From assembly GCF_900112395.1 (NCBI RefSeq), contig NZ_FOLN01000009.1, positions 122,582 to 186,581 on the forward strand: a stretch of 64,000 nt of DNA, given 5' to 3'. The DNA comes from Algibacter lectus. Lineage in GTDB: Bacteria; Bacteroidota; Bacteroidia; Flavobacteriales; Flavobacteriaceae. Below, one piece after another: positions 35,504 to 43,854 of this stretch. The notes below the pieces were generated by a model. It was not told the origin of the DNA. It was given only the letters and a program-made list of their open reading frames with translations, and did not search any database. How positions within the stretch are numbered: the first letter of the stretch is position 1; every line of letters begins with the position of its first letter. The position numbers and the translations under genes are program-made.

Positions 35504-36938
35504 TCCACCATACGGGTATGTTAATGCTGTTGTTATCAGTGTTTATTGCGGCTTTTGCGTAATGTTCTGCATTTAAAGTTTCTTCTTCTGCGGGGTAAGG
35601 CATGCGTACAGGAATCAGGTTATTGTTTAAACTAGCCGAAATTGTTTTTAATTCAGGAAATCCGGTTCGGTTATATTCAATCCAACCTTCATACCCGTTT
35701 ATAATATTTGCAATCCACTTTTGAGTTATTATTTGCTCTAAAGGCGTTTTGTCGGTATTATAATAAGCGGCTTGCTCTGTGAGGTAATTGACTGGTAAGG
35801 CTGTGTTCCAATATTCGAAAGCTAAAGCGACACCATGGTTATAAAGCTGTTCTGCATCGGCTGTAATTAAATTCTTTTCAGCAGCTTCGGCTAGAGCAAA
35901 TTTCACTTCCCAAGCGGTTATAAAATTAGCCTCTAAAGTTGAGGTGTCGTCTCTAAAAGCGGTTCCTGCTAAAGAGTAATCTGCTAGTTTTGGTGATGTT
36001 GAGGTCGCGTCAATTCCATTTAGTAATCCGTTAAATTCACTGGATTTTGAGTTTGAAAAAGGTTGGAACAAAGTACTTATACGTGTATCATTCAAATCAA
36101 TTAGGATATCTTTCATAGTTTCAGAAAGCACAAAGTTTGTGAAATCTCCAATTCTTAATTGTGCCAATCTAAAGCTATTTGGGTCGGAATTTGTGAAGTT
36201 GAAAATGGCGTTTTCTGAATTTTCTTTGATATACTTATCAGCATCATAAATCGCTTGTAATTCCGCAGAAACATCTTCTTTATTTGAAATACGTATCAGG
36301 TGTTTAATTTTTAAGGAATTTGCAAAGCGTACCCAGCCTTGTAAATCACCATGGAATAAAATATCACCTTCTAATGAAATAACATCTGTATAATTTTCAA
36401 TTGCAGCAATACCTTTGTCTAGATTATCTAGAATACCACCTTCGCTTAGGTAAATATCTTCTTGATTATCATAACTTGGCGTTACGGTAATAGTCGTGCC
36501 ATTGAAAGCTTCAAAATAGGGTGCATCACCAAATAAATCGGTTAAGCCAGCTGCCATATAGGCTTTTAGAATAAGCGCTGGGCCTTCGTAAATTTTAAAA
36601 GCATTAACGGTTCTAGACTGATTTAAAATAATTTCATTGTCCCGTAAATTGGTGTAAAATATAGACCATGGGTTGCCTCCTAATTGGGGTGATTTAAGCG
36701 CATGTCTATCGAATAAATTAAAGCCTAAGGCTGTTCTGTGTTGCGATAATAAATCACCAGCAACAAAACCTTCATAACTCATTTCTTCGCCATAATTATA
36801 AATAACTTGGCGCAACAATAAACTTGGTTGTACCGAAACAGGCGCGTTTGGGTTTGTATTAATATTTTGAAAGTCGTTCGTACAGCTAGCTATAGTTAGT
36901 AGACTTAAAAAGGATAATATATATAGTATGTTTTTCAT
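35496..36938 (-). CDS. SusD-like outer-membrane lipoprotein (SusD-like_2 type)
   Basis: Lipoprotein of 480 aa with lipobox TIASC (Cys19), then NTNPNAP, a start found in the SusD-like_2 subgroup, and RQVIYNYG, WSIFYTNLRDNEIIL and YGDAPY-type family blocks (here LFGDAPYFEA). This is the substrate-binding lid of the SusC receptor encoded 40 bp upstream. It overlaps the symporter by 8 bp. No glycan-degrading genes are near, so its ligand is probably not a polysaccharide. Confidence 0.93.
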   Translation of the reverse strand: MKNILYILSFLSLLTIASCTNDFQNINTNPNAPVSVQPSLLLRQVIYNYGEEMSYEGFVAGDLLSQHRTALGFNLFDRHALKSPQLGGNPWSIFYTNLRDNEIILNQSRTVNAFKIYEGPALILKAYMAAGLTDLFGDAPYFEAFNGTTITVTPSYDNQEDIYLSEGGILDNLDKGIAAIENYTDVISLEGDILFHGDLQGWVRFANSLKIKHLIRISNKEDVSAELQAIYDADKYIKENSENAIFNFTNSDPNSFRLAQLRIGDFTNFVLSETMKDILIDLNDTRISTLFQPFSNSKSSEFNGLLNGIDATSTSPKLADYSLAGTAFRDDTSTLEANFITAWEVKFALAEAAEKNLITADAEQLYNHGVALAFEYWNTALPVNYLTEQAAYYNTDKTPLEQIITQKWIANIINGYEGWIEYNRTGFPELKTISASLNNNLIPVRMPYPAEEETLNAEHYAKAAINTDNNSINIPVWWNE

Positions 36939-36978
36939 GAATAATATTTTAAATTTCCGTTAAAACGAAAATGTGCTT

Positions 36979-39900
36979 TTAAAAATCAATGCCCACTTTT
37001 AAACCAAAACTTCGGGTTGTGGCATAACTTAAATCTTCAACACCATTAACAAAACCATTGCCTTGTACGGCAAGTTGTTCTGGATCGAAATGTGGGTTTT
37101 CAGTAATAGCAAATAGATTATTTCCTGTAAAAGAAAGTGTTAATGCGGCACCGTTAGTAAGCCCTAGAACTCCTTCGTTTAGTTTAAAACTGTACCCCAA
37201 AGCAAATTGGCGTAGTTTTAGAAAGGAGGCATCATATACATTATTTTCTTCGTGATTTCTGTTGTAAAATTGTCTGTAATAACTTTCAGCAGTAAGGGCA
37301 ACGGTGTTGGGTAAACCTGTATTGATATTTACACCTTGGGCTACAATGCCTGCTTCTGGTCTAAATACTGTTTCGGATAGTTGACCGCCAACGTTTCCTA
37401 AAGCCCGAGTTCGTGAAACAATTTCTCCGCCTTGTCTCCAATCGAGTAAGAAACTCATATTCCAATTCTTGTAGTTGAAGTTGTTGTGCCAACCTAAAGT
37501 GAAATCAGGATTGTAATTGCCTAATTTTTTTAAGGTGTTATCTTCAATGAAATCGCCACTATCACTAATAATAAATTCACCATTTTCATTTTTGGAATAT
37601 CCCGTTCCGTAGAAATCACCTAAACGCCCACCTTCTTCAACTTGAAACCAAACAGTTTGGTTTGCGCTATCGTAAATTCGGCTAAAGGCTAGTGTTAATC
37701 TGCCATCATTTTGTGGTAAATCTTTAACGGTAGATTTATTTGTTGCAAAATTAAAGGTAGAATGCCATGTGAAATTTTCAGTTTTAATCGGTGTTATGCC
37801 AAGTACAATTTCAACACCTTTACTATTTACAGTTCCTCCGTTTACTACTTGCTCATTATAGCCTGATGAGGTTGCAATAGGAAGTGAAATAATTTGATCT
37901 TTAGTATCTGCATTGTAATAAGTGAAATCGAAATTTAATCGGTCTTTAAAGAAACGGAGGTCTGTACCAATTTCAAAACTTGTGGTTTGTTCTGGTTTTA
38001 AGTTGGCATTAGGTATAAAGTTTTGATCACTAAAAGTCGGCTCACCATTAAAAGTGGTTTGCGAAACAAACGTTCCTGAGGTTTGGTATGGATTCGTGTC
38101 ATTTCCTACTTGAGCAAGACTCGCCCGTATTTTTGCGAAAGATATGGCATGAGGTAGTTTTACTACATTAGATAAAATAAAACTAGTAGAAACCGATGGG
38201 TAGAAAAACGATGTTCCATCTACAGAAAAAGGAGTGGCTAATGCGCTAGACCAATCGTTTCTGCCGGTAACATCTAAGTATAAATAGTTTTTGTAGCCTA
38301 ATTTAGCAATACTATAAAGCGAGTTAATACGCTTTTCGCTTTTAAATTGAAAAACTTCAATAGGAGAAGCAGCATTATTAAGACTGAAAATTCCTGGTTG
38401 CGCTAAATTAACCGTTTGCGACTGTTTGGTAGATGCCGTTTGATTTAAGCGATTACCACCAGCTGAAAAATCAAAGGAGAAATCTCCAAATTCATTGTTG
38501 TAATTAATTAAGAAATCGGTATTAACTTCTCTGTATGTAACATCATGTTCTGCATAAGCACCATTTTGAAAGCGATTACTACTGAAGTTTCTAATCAGTT
38601 GGCGCGTTTCACTACTGTAATCCATACCTGTTCTAAGCGACACGCTTAAATGATTGGTTAGTTCCTGTTTTATGGCAATATTCCCGAAAATTCGATCACG
38701 CTGAAAAGCATTTTTGTTTTCATATAAAATAAAATAAGGATTATCGAAAAAGGCATAGTTAAACGCGTATTGTTGCACACCTTCTAAACCGGGTTGCCAA
38801 TAGTTTTTTAAATTATCGATGTTGAGCGAACGTGGGCCCCAAGCCACTAAAGAATAATTCACGTTTTCGCTACCGTAACCATTAGATGGTCTATTATTGC
38901 TGCTAGAGTTTACATAGCTAAAAGAACTGTTAATCTCCGTTTTATCGCTAGGTTTAAAATTGAGTTTTGTAGCAACAGTTTGGCGATCTAAATTTACACC
39001 CGGAATAATAGATTCACTTCTTAAATCGGTGAATGATAATCTATAGCTACCATTATCAAAACCATTTGAAATTGAAATGTTATTCGTGGTAGTAACTCCT
39101 GTTTTATAGAAGTCTTTTAGATTGTCTGGGTTAGAGTTAAACGGTGTCGCAGTTATAGGTAACCCGCTGTATAACGATGTGTCGCCTCCTCTTACGAAAC
39201 TACCATCAGGAAGTTGTACGGGGCTATCAAATTGAGGTATTAAAATACCTGCATCTAATTTGGGTCCCCAAGAATAAGTTAAGTTATCACTTGTTCCGCC
39301 ACCTAAACCATCTACAAATTCAAACTGTCCAGATTGTCCTTGTCCGTATGTGTTTTGAAATTCAGGAAGTTTAAAAGCAGAATCTAAAGTTACCGATGTA
39401 TTTAAACTCACTCTAAAACCTTTTTGCTTGTTTCCGTCTTTGGTTTTTATTACTATAACACCGTTTGCAGCCCGTGTGCCATAAAGTGCGGCAGCATTTG
39501 CGCCTTTTAAAACAGTAACCGATTCTATATCGTCTGGGTTAACTTCCATGGCGCCATTTCCAAAATCTATTTCTTGAAAACCCGCCGCAGCTTGGTTGGT
39601 GAAATTAAAAACGGTTTGATTATTAATAGGCGTGCCATCAACAACAAAAAGCGGATTGTTATTAGAGAAAGATGCTTCGCCTCTAATAGTGATTTTAGAA
39701 GTAGATCCAACTCCAGTTGCGCCTTGTGTAACCGTAACTCCTGCTAATTTGCCTTGTAGGTTATCTAGAAAATTAACCGTTTTCACTTCTGTTAAGTCAT
39801 TAGATTTAATAGCTTGTACCGAATAACCTAGCGCTTTGGTATTTCGTTTTATACCTAAGGCGGTTATAACAACTTCGTTGAGCGCGGCGGCATCTTCGGC

Positions 39901-40170
39901 TAAACTAACGTTTATAATCGTTTTGTTTTCGGTTGAAATTGTTTCGGTTTTATACCCTAAAAATGAAAATTGTAATGTTTTTGTTTCTGTTGAAATTTCA
40001 ATAGAGTAATTTCCGTTTTCGTCGGTAATTGTACCTGTTGTGTTGCTAGTTATATTTACAAAGGGTAAAGGCTCATTGTTTTCCTTGTCTGTAACACGAC
40101 CAGTTATCGTCGTTTGTGCATGCGTAATACCGTATATGGTAAATAGCATGCATAGTAAAATATGCTTCAT
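36979..40170 (-). CDS. SusC/RagA-family TonB-linked outer-membrane receptor
   Basis: Complete receptor of 1,063 aa: signal peptide, carboxypeptidase-like domain (TITGRVTDKENNEPLPFVNI, about 20-95), plug domain (VVITALGI, KLAGVTV, NPLFVVDGTPI, AALYGTRAANGVIVI), then a 22-strand barrel ending FGLKVGIDF. It takes a large ligand across the outer membrane using TonB energy. It lies inside the ArsS gene set, with 55 bp to the TIGR04282 paralogue and 40 bp to SusD, and no promoter break obvious to me. That points to a ligand tied to the pathway, for example an organoarsenical, a nucleoside or a phosphorus compound (inference). Confidence 0.95.
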   Translation of the reverse strand: MKHILLCMLFTIYGITHAQTTITGRVTDKENNEPLPFVNITSNTTGTITDENGNYSIEISTETKTLQFSFLGYKTETISTENKTIINVSLAEDAAALNEVVITALGIKRNTKALGYSVQAIKSNDLTEVKTVNFLDNLQGKLAGVTVTQGATGVGSTSKITIRGEASFSNNNPLFVVDGTPINNQTVFNFTNQAAAGFQEIDFGNGAMEVNPDDIESVTVLKGANAAALYGTRAANGVIVIKTKDGNKQKGFRVSLNTSVTLDSAFKLPEFQNTYGQGQSGQFEFVDGLGGGTSDNLTYSWGPKLDAGILIPQFDSPVQLPDGSFVRGGDTSLYSGLPITATPFNSNPDNLKDFYKTGVTTTNNISISNGFDNGSYRLSFTDLRSESIIPGVNLDRQTVATKLNFKPSDKTEINSSFSYVNSSSNNRPSNGYGSENVNYSLVAWGPRSLNIDNLKNYWQPGLEGVQQYAFNYAFFDNPYFILYENKNAFQRDRIFGNIAIKQELTNHLSVSLRTGMDYSSETRQLIRNFSSNRFQNGAYAEHDVTYREVNTDFLINYNNEFGDFSFDFSAGGNRLNQTASTKQSQTVNLAQPGIFSLNNAASPIEVFQFKSEKRINSLYSIAKLGYKNYLYLDVTGRNDWSSALATPFSVDGTSFFYPSVSTSFILSNVVKLPHAISFAKIRASLAQVGNDTNPYQTSGTFVSQTTFNGEPTFSDQNFIPNANLKPEQTTSFEIGTDLRFFKDRLNFDFTYYNADTKDQIISLPIATSSGYNEQVVNGGTVNSKGVEIVLGITPIKTENFTWHSTFNFATNKSTVKDLPQNDGRLTLAFSRIYDSANQTVWFQVEEGGRLGDFYGTGYSKNENGEFIISDSGDFIEDNTLKKLGNYNPDFTLGWHNNFNYKNWNMSFLLDWRQGGEIVSRTRALGNVGGQLSETVFRPEAGIVAQGVNINTGLPNTVALTAESYYRQFYNRNHEENNVYDASFLKLRQFALGYSFKLNEGVLGLTNGAALTLSFTGNNLFAITENPHFDPEQLAVQGNGFVNGVEDLSYATTRSFGLKVGIDF

Positions 40171-40225
40171 TTAATTGAATAAAAGTTAGATAAACCTTCG
40201 GGAAGATTTAAAAGAATAATAAGAT

Positions 40226-40915
40226 TTATTGTAAATGAAGTAGAGCGGGGGAGCCCTTGTTGTGTTGCCTTTTTAAGATGAAGTTATTAAAGGCTGAAAT
40301 ATGGTAAGCTATTAGTTTAGTTGAAATTGAAATAGACTGAAGTAAAATAGATTTAATAGCAGCCGAAATGCTTTTGAAGCTATTTAAAACACGTTCTATA
40401 TCGGAAGCATTATCAATATCTGTTAATACTTCTAAATAATGAATTTTGGTGTTGTTGGAAGCTAAAGCTTTCGATATGCTTCTATTTAAACTAGTTGTTT
40501 GCCAAGGTAAATTTAAAAAAGCGTCTTTGTTAAACAGTTGCTTTTTTAAGCCCATTAAATAAAAACCACCATCTGTAGAAGGACCTAAAACAACATGATT
40601 ATGTTTTAGCTTCTCGGCAGTTTTTAAAATATGTTTTGCAGTTAAATGTGGCGTATCATTCCCAATAGTAATAATGGCCTGGTACCCTTTGTTGTAAATA
40701 GATTGAATGGCGTTTGTAAAACGTTCGCCAAAATTTGCTCCAACTTGTTGGTTTTCGCTTAGATGGAAATAAGGTAAGCCTGTTTTTTTTGCAATGTTTA
40801 TAGTTTGAAGGTTTAACGCTTCAAACAAACCGCTTGTTGAGGATAATGGTTTTGATACCATCTCCTTTTCAGCAGAGTTCGCAAAAATTAATATGGCTAC
40901 TTTATGGTTTTTCAT
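40226..40915 (-). CDS. TIGR04282/DUF2064-like protein, paralogue with altered N-terminal motif
   Basis: Protein of 229 aa, clearly related to the one at 32176-32805: it has IGNDTPHLT where the other has IGSDLPDIT, and LGPSTDGGFYLMG where the other has FGPAEDGGYYLVG. The N-terminal KTRL phosphate-binding motif is missing (FANSAEKEMVSKPL stands in its place), and a hydrophobic, Ser-rich tail of about 45 residues is added. It follows ArsS by 3 bp. Either it uses a different donor or acts as a regulatory partner of the intact paralogue (inference). Confidence 0.8.
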   Translation of the reverse strand: MKNHKVAILIFANSAEKEMVSKPLSSTSGLFEALNLQTINIAKKTGLPYFHLSENQQVGANFGERFTNAIQSIYNKGYQAIITIGNDTPHLTAKHILKTAEKLKHNHVVLGPSTDGGFYLMGLKKQLFNKDAFLNLPWQTTSLNRSISKALASNNTKIHYLEVLTDIDNASDIERVLNSFKSISAAIKSILLQSISISTKLIAYHISAFNNFILKRQHNKGSPALLHLQ

Positions 40916-40918
40916 TGG

Positions 40919-41974
40919 TTATGCAACAACGCCTTGGCAGCTACTTCCTGCACCTGCGGTACACCCGTAACAATGTTGAGAAATTACAATGTTTCTGCCT
41001 TCTAAAAGTTCTTCATTGTATTCGCTAATGTGTTTTGCTTTGCTATTTACGGGTAAATTAAGCATTTGATTAAAATCGCAATCAAATAAATAACCATCCC
41101 AACTTACAGATAATGTATTGGTACACATTACGTTTTCTACAGCAGATGGATTATAAGCTTCTACTAAAGAATACATATAATCTTCATAATTTTCCGAAGC
41201 AATAAGGTAATCTAAAAACCTTGCGATTGGTAAATTTGTAATTGCGAATAAATTATGAAAATCAATATCGAAATCTTCTTTTAAAGCTTTTTTGAAATCT
41301 TTTTCCATAGCCGTTTGATCACCTGGTAAAAAAGCTCCCGACGGATTGTAAACTAAATCTAAACGTAAATCACTGCCTGGCATACCGTAACCAATAGCGT
41401 TTAAATCTTGCAGTGCTCTAATAGATTTATCGAAAACACCATCACCACGTTGTTTGTCTGTTTTTCCACGTGTCCAGTGTGGCATAGAACTCACCACGTG
41501 TACATTGTGTTTTTTAAAGAATTCTGGTAAATCGTAGTATTTTTTGTTGGCTCTAATTATGGTTAGGTTAGAGCGCACAATAAAATCTTTAATGCCTGCT
41601 TTTGCAGCTTCTTCTACAAACCATCGAAAATCAGGATTCATTTCTGGAGCGCCACCCGTTAAATCTAAAGTGTGTGCACCGGTGTTTTTAATAACCTCTA
41701 AACACTCTCGCATGGTATCACGCGTCATGATTTCTTTACGATCTGGGCCGGCATCTACATGGCAGTGATCGCAAACTTGGTTACACATGTAGCCTACGTT
41801 TATTTGTAGAATTTCTAATTTTTTCGCTTTAAGCGGAAATTGGCCGGTTTCGGAAATTTTATCTTTAAAGGTTGGTAATTCTCCATTTTTGAAAATACCA
41901 TTCGATAAAATATCGAGTTGCTTATTGCTATTTGCTAAGTCGCTTTCGCGTTTTTTTAGAGACTTTGTTGCCAT
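40919..41974 (-). CDS. arsS: arsenosugar-biosynthesis radical SAM protein ArsS
   Basis: Radical SAM enzyme of 351 aa of the rSAM/selenodomain family (TIGR04167). The 4Fe-4S motif is CNQVCDHC (Cys64, 68, 71), with the SAM-binding GGAPEM at 107-112 and a C-terminal domain with further cysteines (Cys284, 299) ending in CYGCTAGAGSSC (Cys335, 338, 346). Characterised relatives transfer the 5'-deoxyadenosyl group of SAM to dimethylarsenite, the first committed step to arsenosugars. The usual partner ArsM, which makes the dimethylated arsenic, is not in this window. The stop codon is TAA, so there is no hidden selenocysteine extension. Confidence 0.93.
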   Translation of the reverse strand: MATKSLKKRESDLANSNKQLDILSNGIFKNGELPTFKDKISETGQFPLKAKKLEILQINVGYMCNQVCDHCHVDAGPDRKEIMTRDTMRECLEVIKNTGAHTLDLTGGAPEMNPDFRWFVEEAAKAGIKDFIVRSNLTIIRANKKYYDLPEFFKKHNVHVVSSMPHWTRGKTDKQRGDGVFDKSIRALQDLNAIGYGMPGSDLRLDLVYNPSGAFLPGDQTAMEKDFKKALKEDFDIDFHNLFAITNLPIARFLDYLIASENYEDYMYSLVEAYNPSAVENVMCTNTLSVSWDGYLFDCDFNQMLNLPVNSKAKHISEYNEELLEGRNIVISQHCYGCTAGAGSSCQGVVA

Positions 41975-42031
41975 TAATAGTTTTTATAAATTAAGATACT
42001 GTTTGCTTTGTGAAAACAGTACTTGGCGGAT

Positions 42032-42138
42032 GGGTGCGTTAGGGATTGAGGCATTTGTTGAAGCTCTTTTTGTGTTGTTGCGCTTATGCAACACAAAAAA
42101 GCGACTGCCGAAAGCCCGACCCTTTTCGGGTAACGCCC
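42032..42138 (-). repeat. dispersed repeat, copy A
   Basis: Non-coding element between arsS and the peroxidase-like gene. Its complement reads GGGCGTTACCCG, then GGGTCGGGCTTTCGGC, a T-rich stretch, a hairpin (CAACACAAAA paired with TTTTGTGTTG), and CTCAATCCCTAACGC. The same order of blocks recurs in the opposite orientation at 63101-63282, sharing GGTCGGGCTTTC exactly. I recall related elements in other flavobacteria but cannot verify. Confidence 0.6.
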
Positions 42139-42146
42139 AAAAAATT

Positions 42147-42482
42147 CTATCCGTCTAATTTGTTTACTTTATTCATCATTTGTACGCCGTGCACTAGTGT
42201 TGCACCACTTTTTATGGCTGCGCCTACGTGTATAGCTTCCATCATTTCTTCTTTAGTTACGCCACGTTGCAAGCCATCTTTTGTGTAAGCGTCTATACAA
42301 TATGGACATTGCTCGGTGTGAGCAACGGCAAGCGCGATAAGTGATTTTTCACGAGCTGTTAACGCGCCTTCTTCGAAAACTTTTCCGTAATACTCAAAAA
42401 ATTTCTCGCCTAAATCTTTGCTCCATTCGGTGATTTTTCCAAATTTTCTTAAATCGGCTGGGTCGTAATATGTTTTTGACAT
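42147..42482 (-). CDS. arsenosugar-associated peroxidase-like (carboxymuconolactone decarboxylase family) protein
   Basis: Small AhpD/CMD-fold protein of 111 aa with the thiol motif CPYC (Cys59, Cys62) within AVAHTEQCPYCIDAY, as in alkylhydroperoxidase-like proteins. Genes of this exact type are the usual neighbours of ArsS and are named for it; the reaction is unproven, perhaps thiol-based reduction or protection of a reduced arsenic or selenium intermediate. It is the first gene of the 14-gene run. A terminator (42549-42581) separates it from the acyl-CoA dehydrogenase upstream, so the cluster's promoter should lie at 42483-42548. Confidence 0.88.
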   Translation of the reverse strand: MSKTYYDPADLRKFGKITEWSKDLGEKFFEYYGKVFEEGALTAREKSLIALAVAHTEQCPYCIDAYTKDGLQRGVTKEEMMEAIHVGAAIKSGATLVHGVQMMNKVNKLDG

Positions 42483-42548
42483 GATTTTATTTTTTTACGA
42501 AATAATGAAATCTATTTGTAATTGTCGAGGACTTTCGTGATTCTTAAC

Positions 42549-42581
42549 AAAAAAAGACTCAAATATTTTGAGCCTTTTTTT
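42549..42581. terminator. intrinsic terminator of the acyl-CoA dehydrogenase transcript
   Basis: Stem formed by 42549-42563 and 42567-42581 (one mismatch, 3-nt loop), flanked by A7 and T7 runs; it would work in either direction. It separates the dehydrogenase from the arsenosugar cluster. Confidence 0.8.
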
Positions 42582-42615
42582 ATAATTAGTGATTTTATAT
42601 TGTAATAAGGTGTTG

Positions 42616-43758
42616 TTATTCCTTAATCAAGCTTCTAGAAATAACGATTTTTTGTATTTCTGAAGTGCCTTCGTAAATCTGTGTTATTTTGGCATCACGC
42701 ATTAAGCGTTCTACGTGATAATCTTTTACAAAACCGTTGCCACCGTGTATTTGTACAGCTTCTACGGTGTGTTCCATAGCGACTTTACTAGCGTATAGTT
42801 TTGCCATGGCACTAGATTTATCGTAATTAAGGCCTTGGTCTTTATCCCAAGCGGCTTTCATAACAAGCATACGTGCCGCTTCAATATCGGTATACATATC
42901 TGCTAATTTGAATGCTATGGCTTGGTGGTTGCAAATTTCGGTACCAAATGCTTTACGTTGTTTGGAGTACTTTAATGCAAGTTCATAAGCACCAGAAGCG
43001 ATACCTAAGGCTTGTGCAGCAATGCCTATTCGTCCGCCAGAAAGCGTTTTCATGGCAAAACGGAAACCAGAACCATTAACACCAATACGGTTTTCTTTAG
43101 AGACTTTCACATCGTTAAATTGAAGTGTATGCGTGTCGCTACCGCGAATACCAAGCTTATCTTCTTTTGGTCCAATATGGAAACCTTCCGTACCTTTTTC
43201 AACTATAAAAGCGTTTATACCATGCGAGCCTTTGTCGCGATCGGTTTGTGCTATTACTATATATACATCGGCACGACCGCCGTTTGTAATCCAGTTTTTT
43301 GTACCGTTAATTATATAATAATCACCATGATCTATAGCTGTTGTTGCTTGCGATGTGGCATCACTGCCAGCTTCGGGCTCACTCAGGCAAAAAGCGCCTA
43401 CAAATTCACCTGTAGCTAGTTTTGTTAAGTATTTTTGTTTTTGTTCTTCACTACCATAAGCTTCTAGGCCGTAACAAACTAAAGAGTTATTTACGGAAAC
43501 TATTACAGAGGCCGAGGCGTCTATTTTAGATAGTTCTTCCATAATTAACACATACGAAATGGCATCCATACCGCTTCCACCGTATTTTGGATCTACCATA
43601 ATGCCTAAAAAGCCTAATTCACCCATTTTTTTAACGAGAGATTGCGGGAATTCTTGTTTGTTGTCGCGTTCAATTACGCCAGGAAGTAATTCGGTTTGAG
43701 CAAAATCGCGAGCAGCGTCGCGTATCATAATATGTTCTTCTGAGAGTTTAAAATCCAT
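42616..43758 (-). CDS. acyl-CoA dehydrogenase
   Basis: FAD-dependent alpha,beta-dehydrogenation of acyl-CoA in beta-oxidation or branched amino-acid breakdown; 380 aa, the normal length. Signatures: FCLSEPEAGSDA (FAD/substrate loop), WITNGGRADVYIV, GIAAQALGIA, QIHGGNGFVKDYHVERLMRD, and QIYEGTSEIQ with Glu363 in the place of the usual catalytic base. The pattern resembles short-chain/butyryl-CoA dehydrogenases. Single gene with its own terminator, divergent from anmK. Confidence 0.95.
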   Translation of the reverse strand: MDFKLSEEHIMIRDAARDFAQTELLPGVIERDNKQEFPQSLVKKMGELGFLGIMVDPKYGGSGMDAISYVLIMEELSKIDASASVIVSVNNSLVCYGLEAYGSEEQKQKYLTKLATGEFVGAFCLSEPEAGSDATSQATTAIDHGDYYIINGTKNWITNGGRADVYIVIAQTDRDKGSHGINAFIVEKGTEGFHIGPKEDKLGIRGSDTHTLQFNDVKVSKENRIGVNGSGFRFAMKTLSGGRIGIAAQALGIASGAYELALKYSKQRKAFGTEICNHQAIAFKLADMYTDIEAARMLVMKAAWDKDQGLNYDKSSAMAKLYASKVAMEHTVEAVQIHGGNGFVKDYHVERLMRDAKITQIYEGTSEIQKIVISRSLIKE

Positions 43759-43854
43759 AATTCGTAATTAAAAGGTGTTAAAAATGTAAAAAATGTTTTC
43801 AAATATAGGTTTTTAGTGTGAATATTTCAATGGGTATTGTTATTTTTACATCCG

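Noticed and set aside
40919..41974. Possible selenocysteine readthrough in ArsS
   Set aside because: Some selenodomain relatives use Sec, but here the stop is TAA and the C-terminal motif already ends with normal cysteines.
43012..43419. 135-codon plus-strand frame inside acyl-CoA dehydrogenase
   Set aside because: Antisense to a complete, well-conserved enzyme; composition is unlike a real protein and no promoter is visible.
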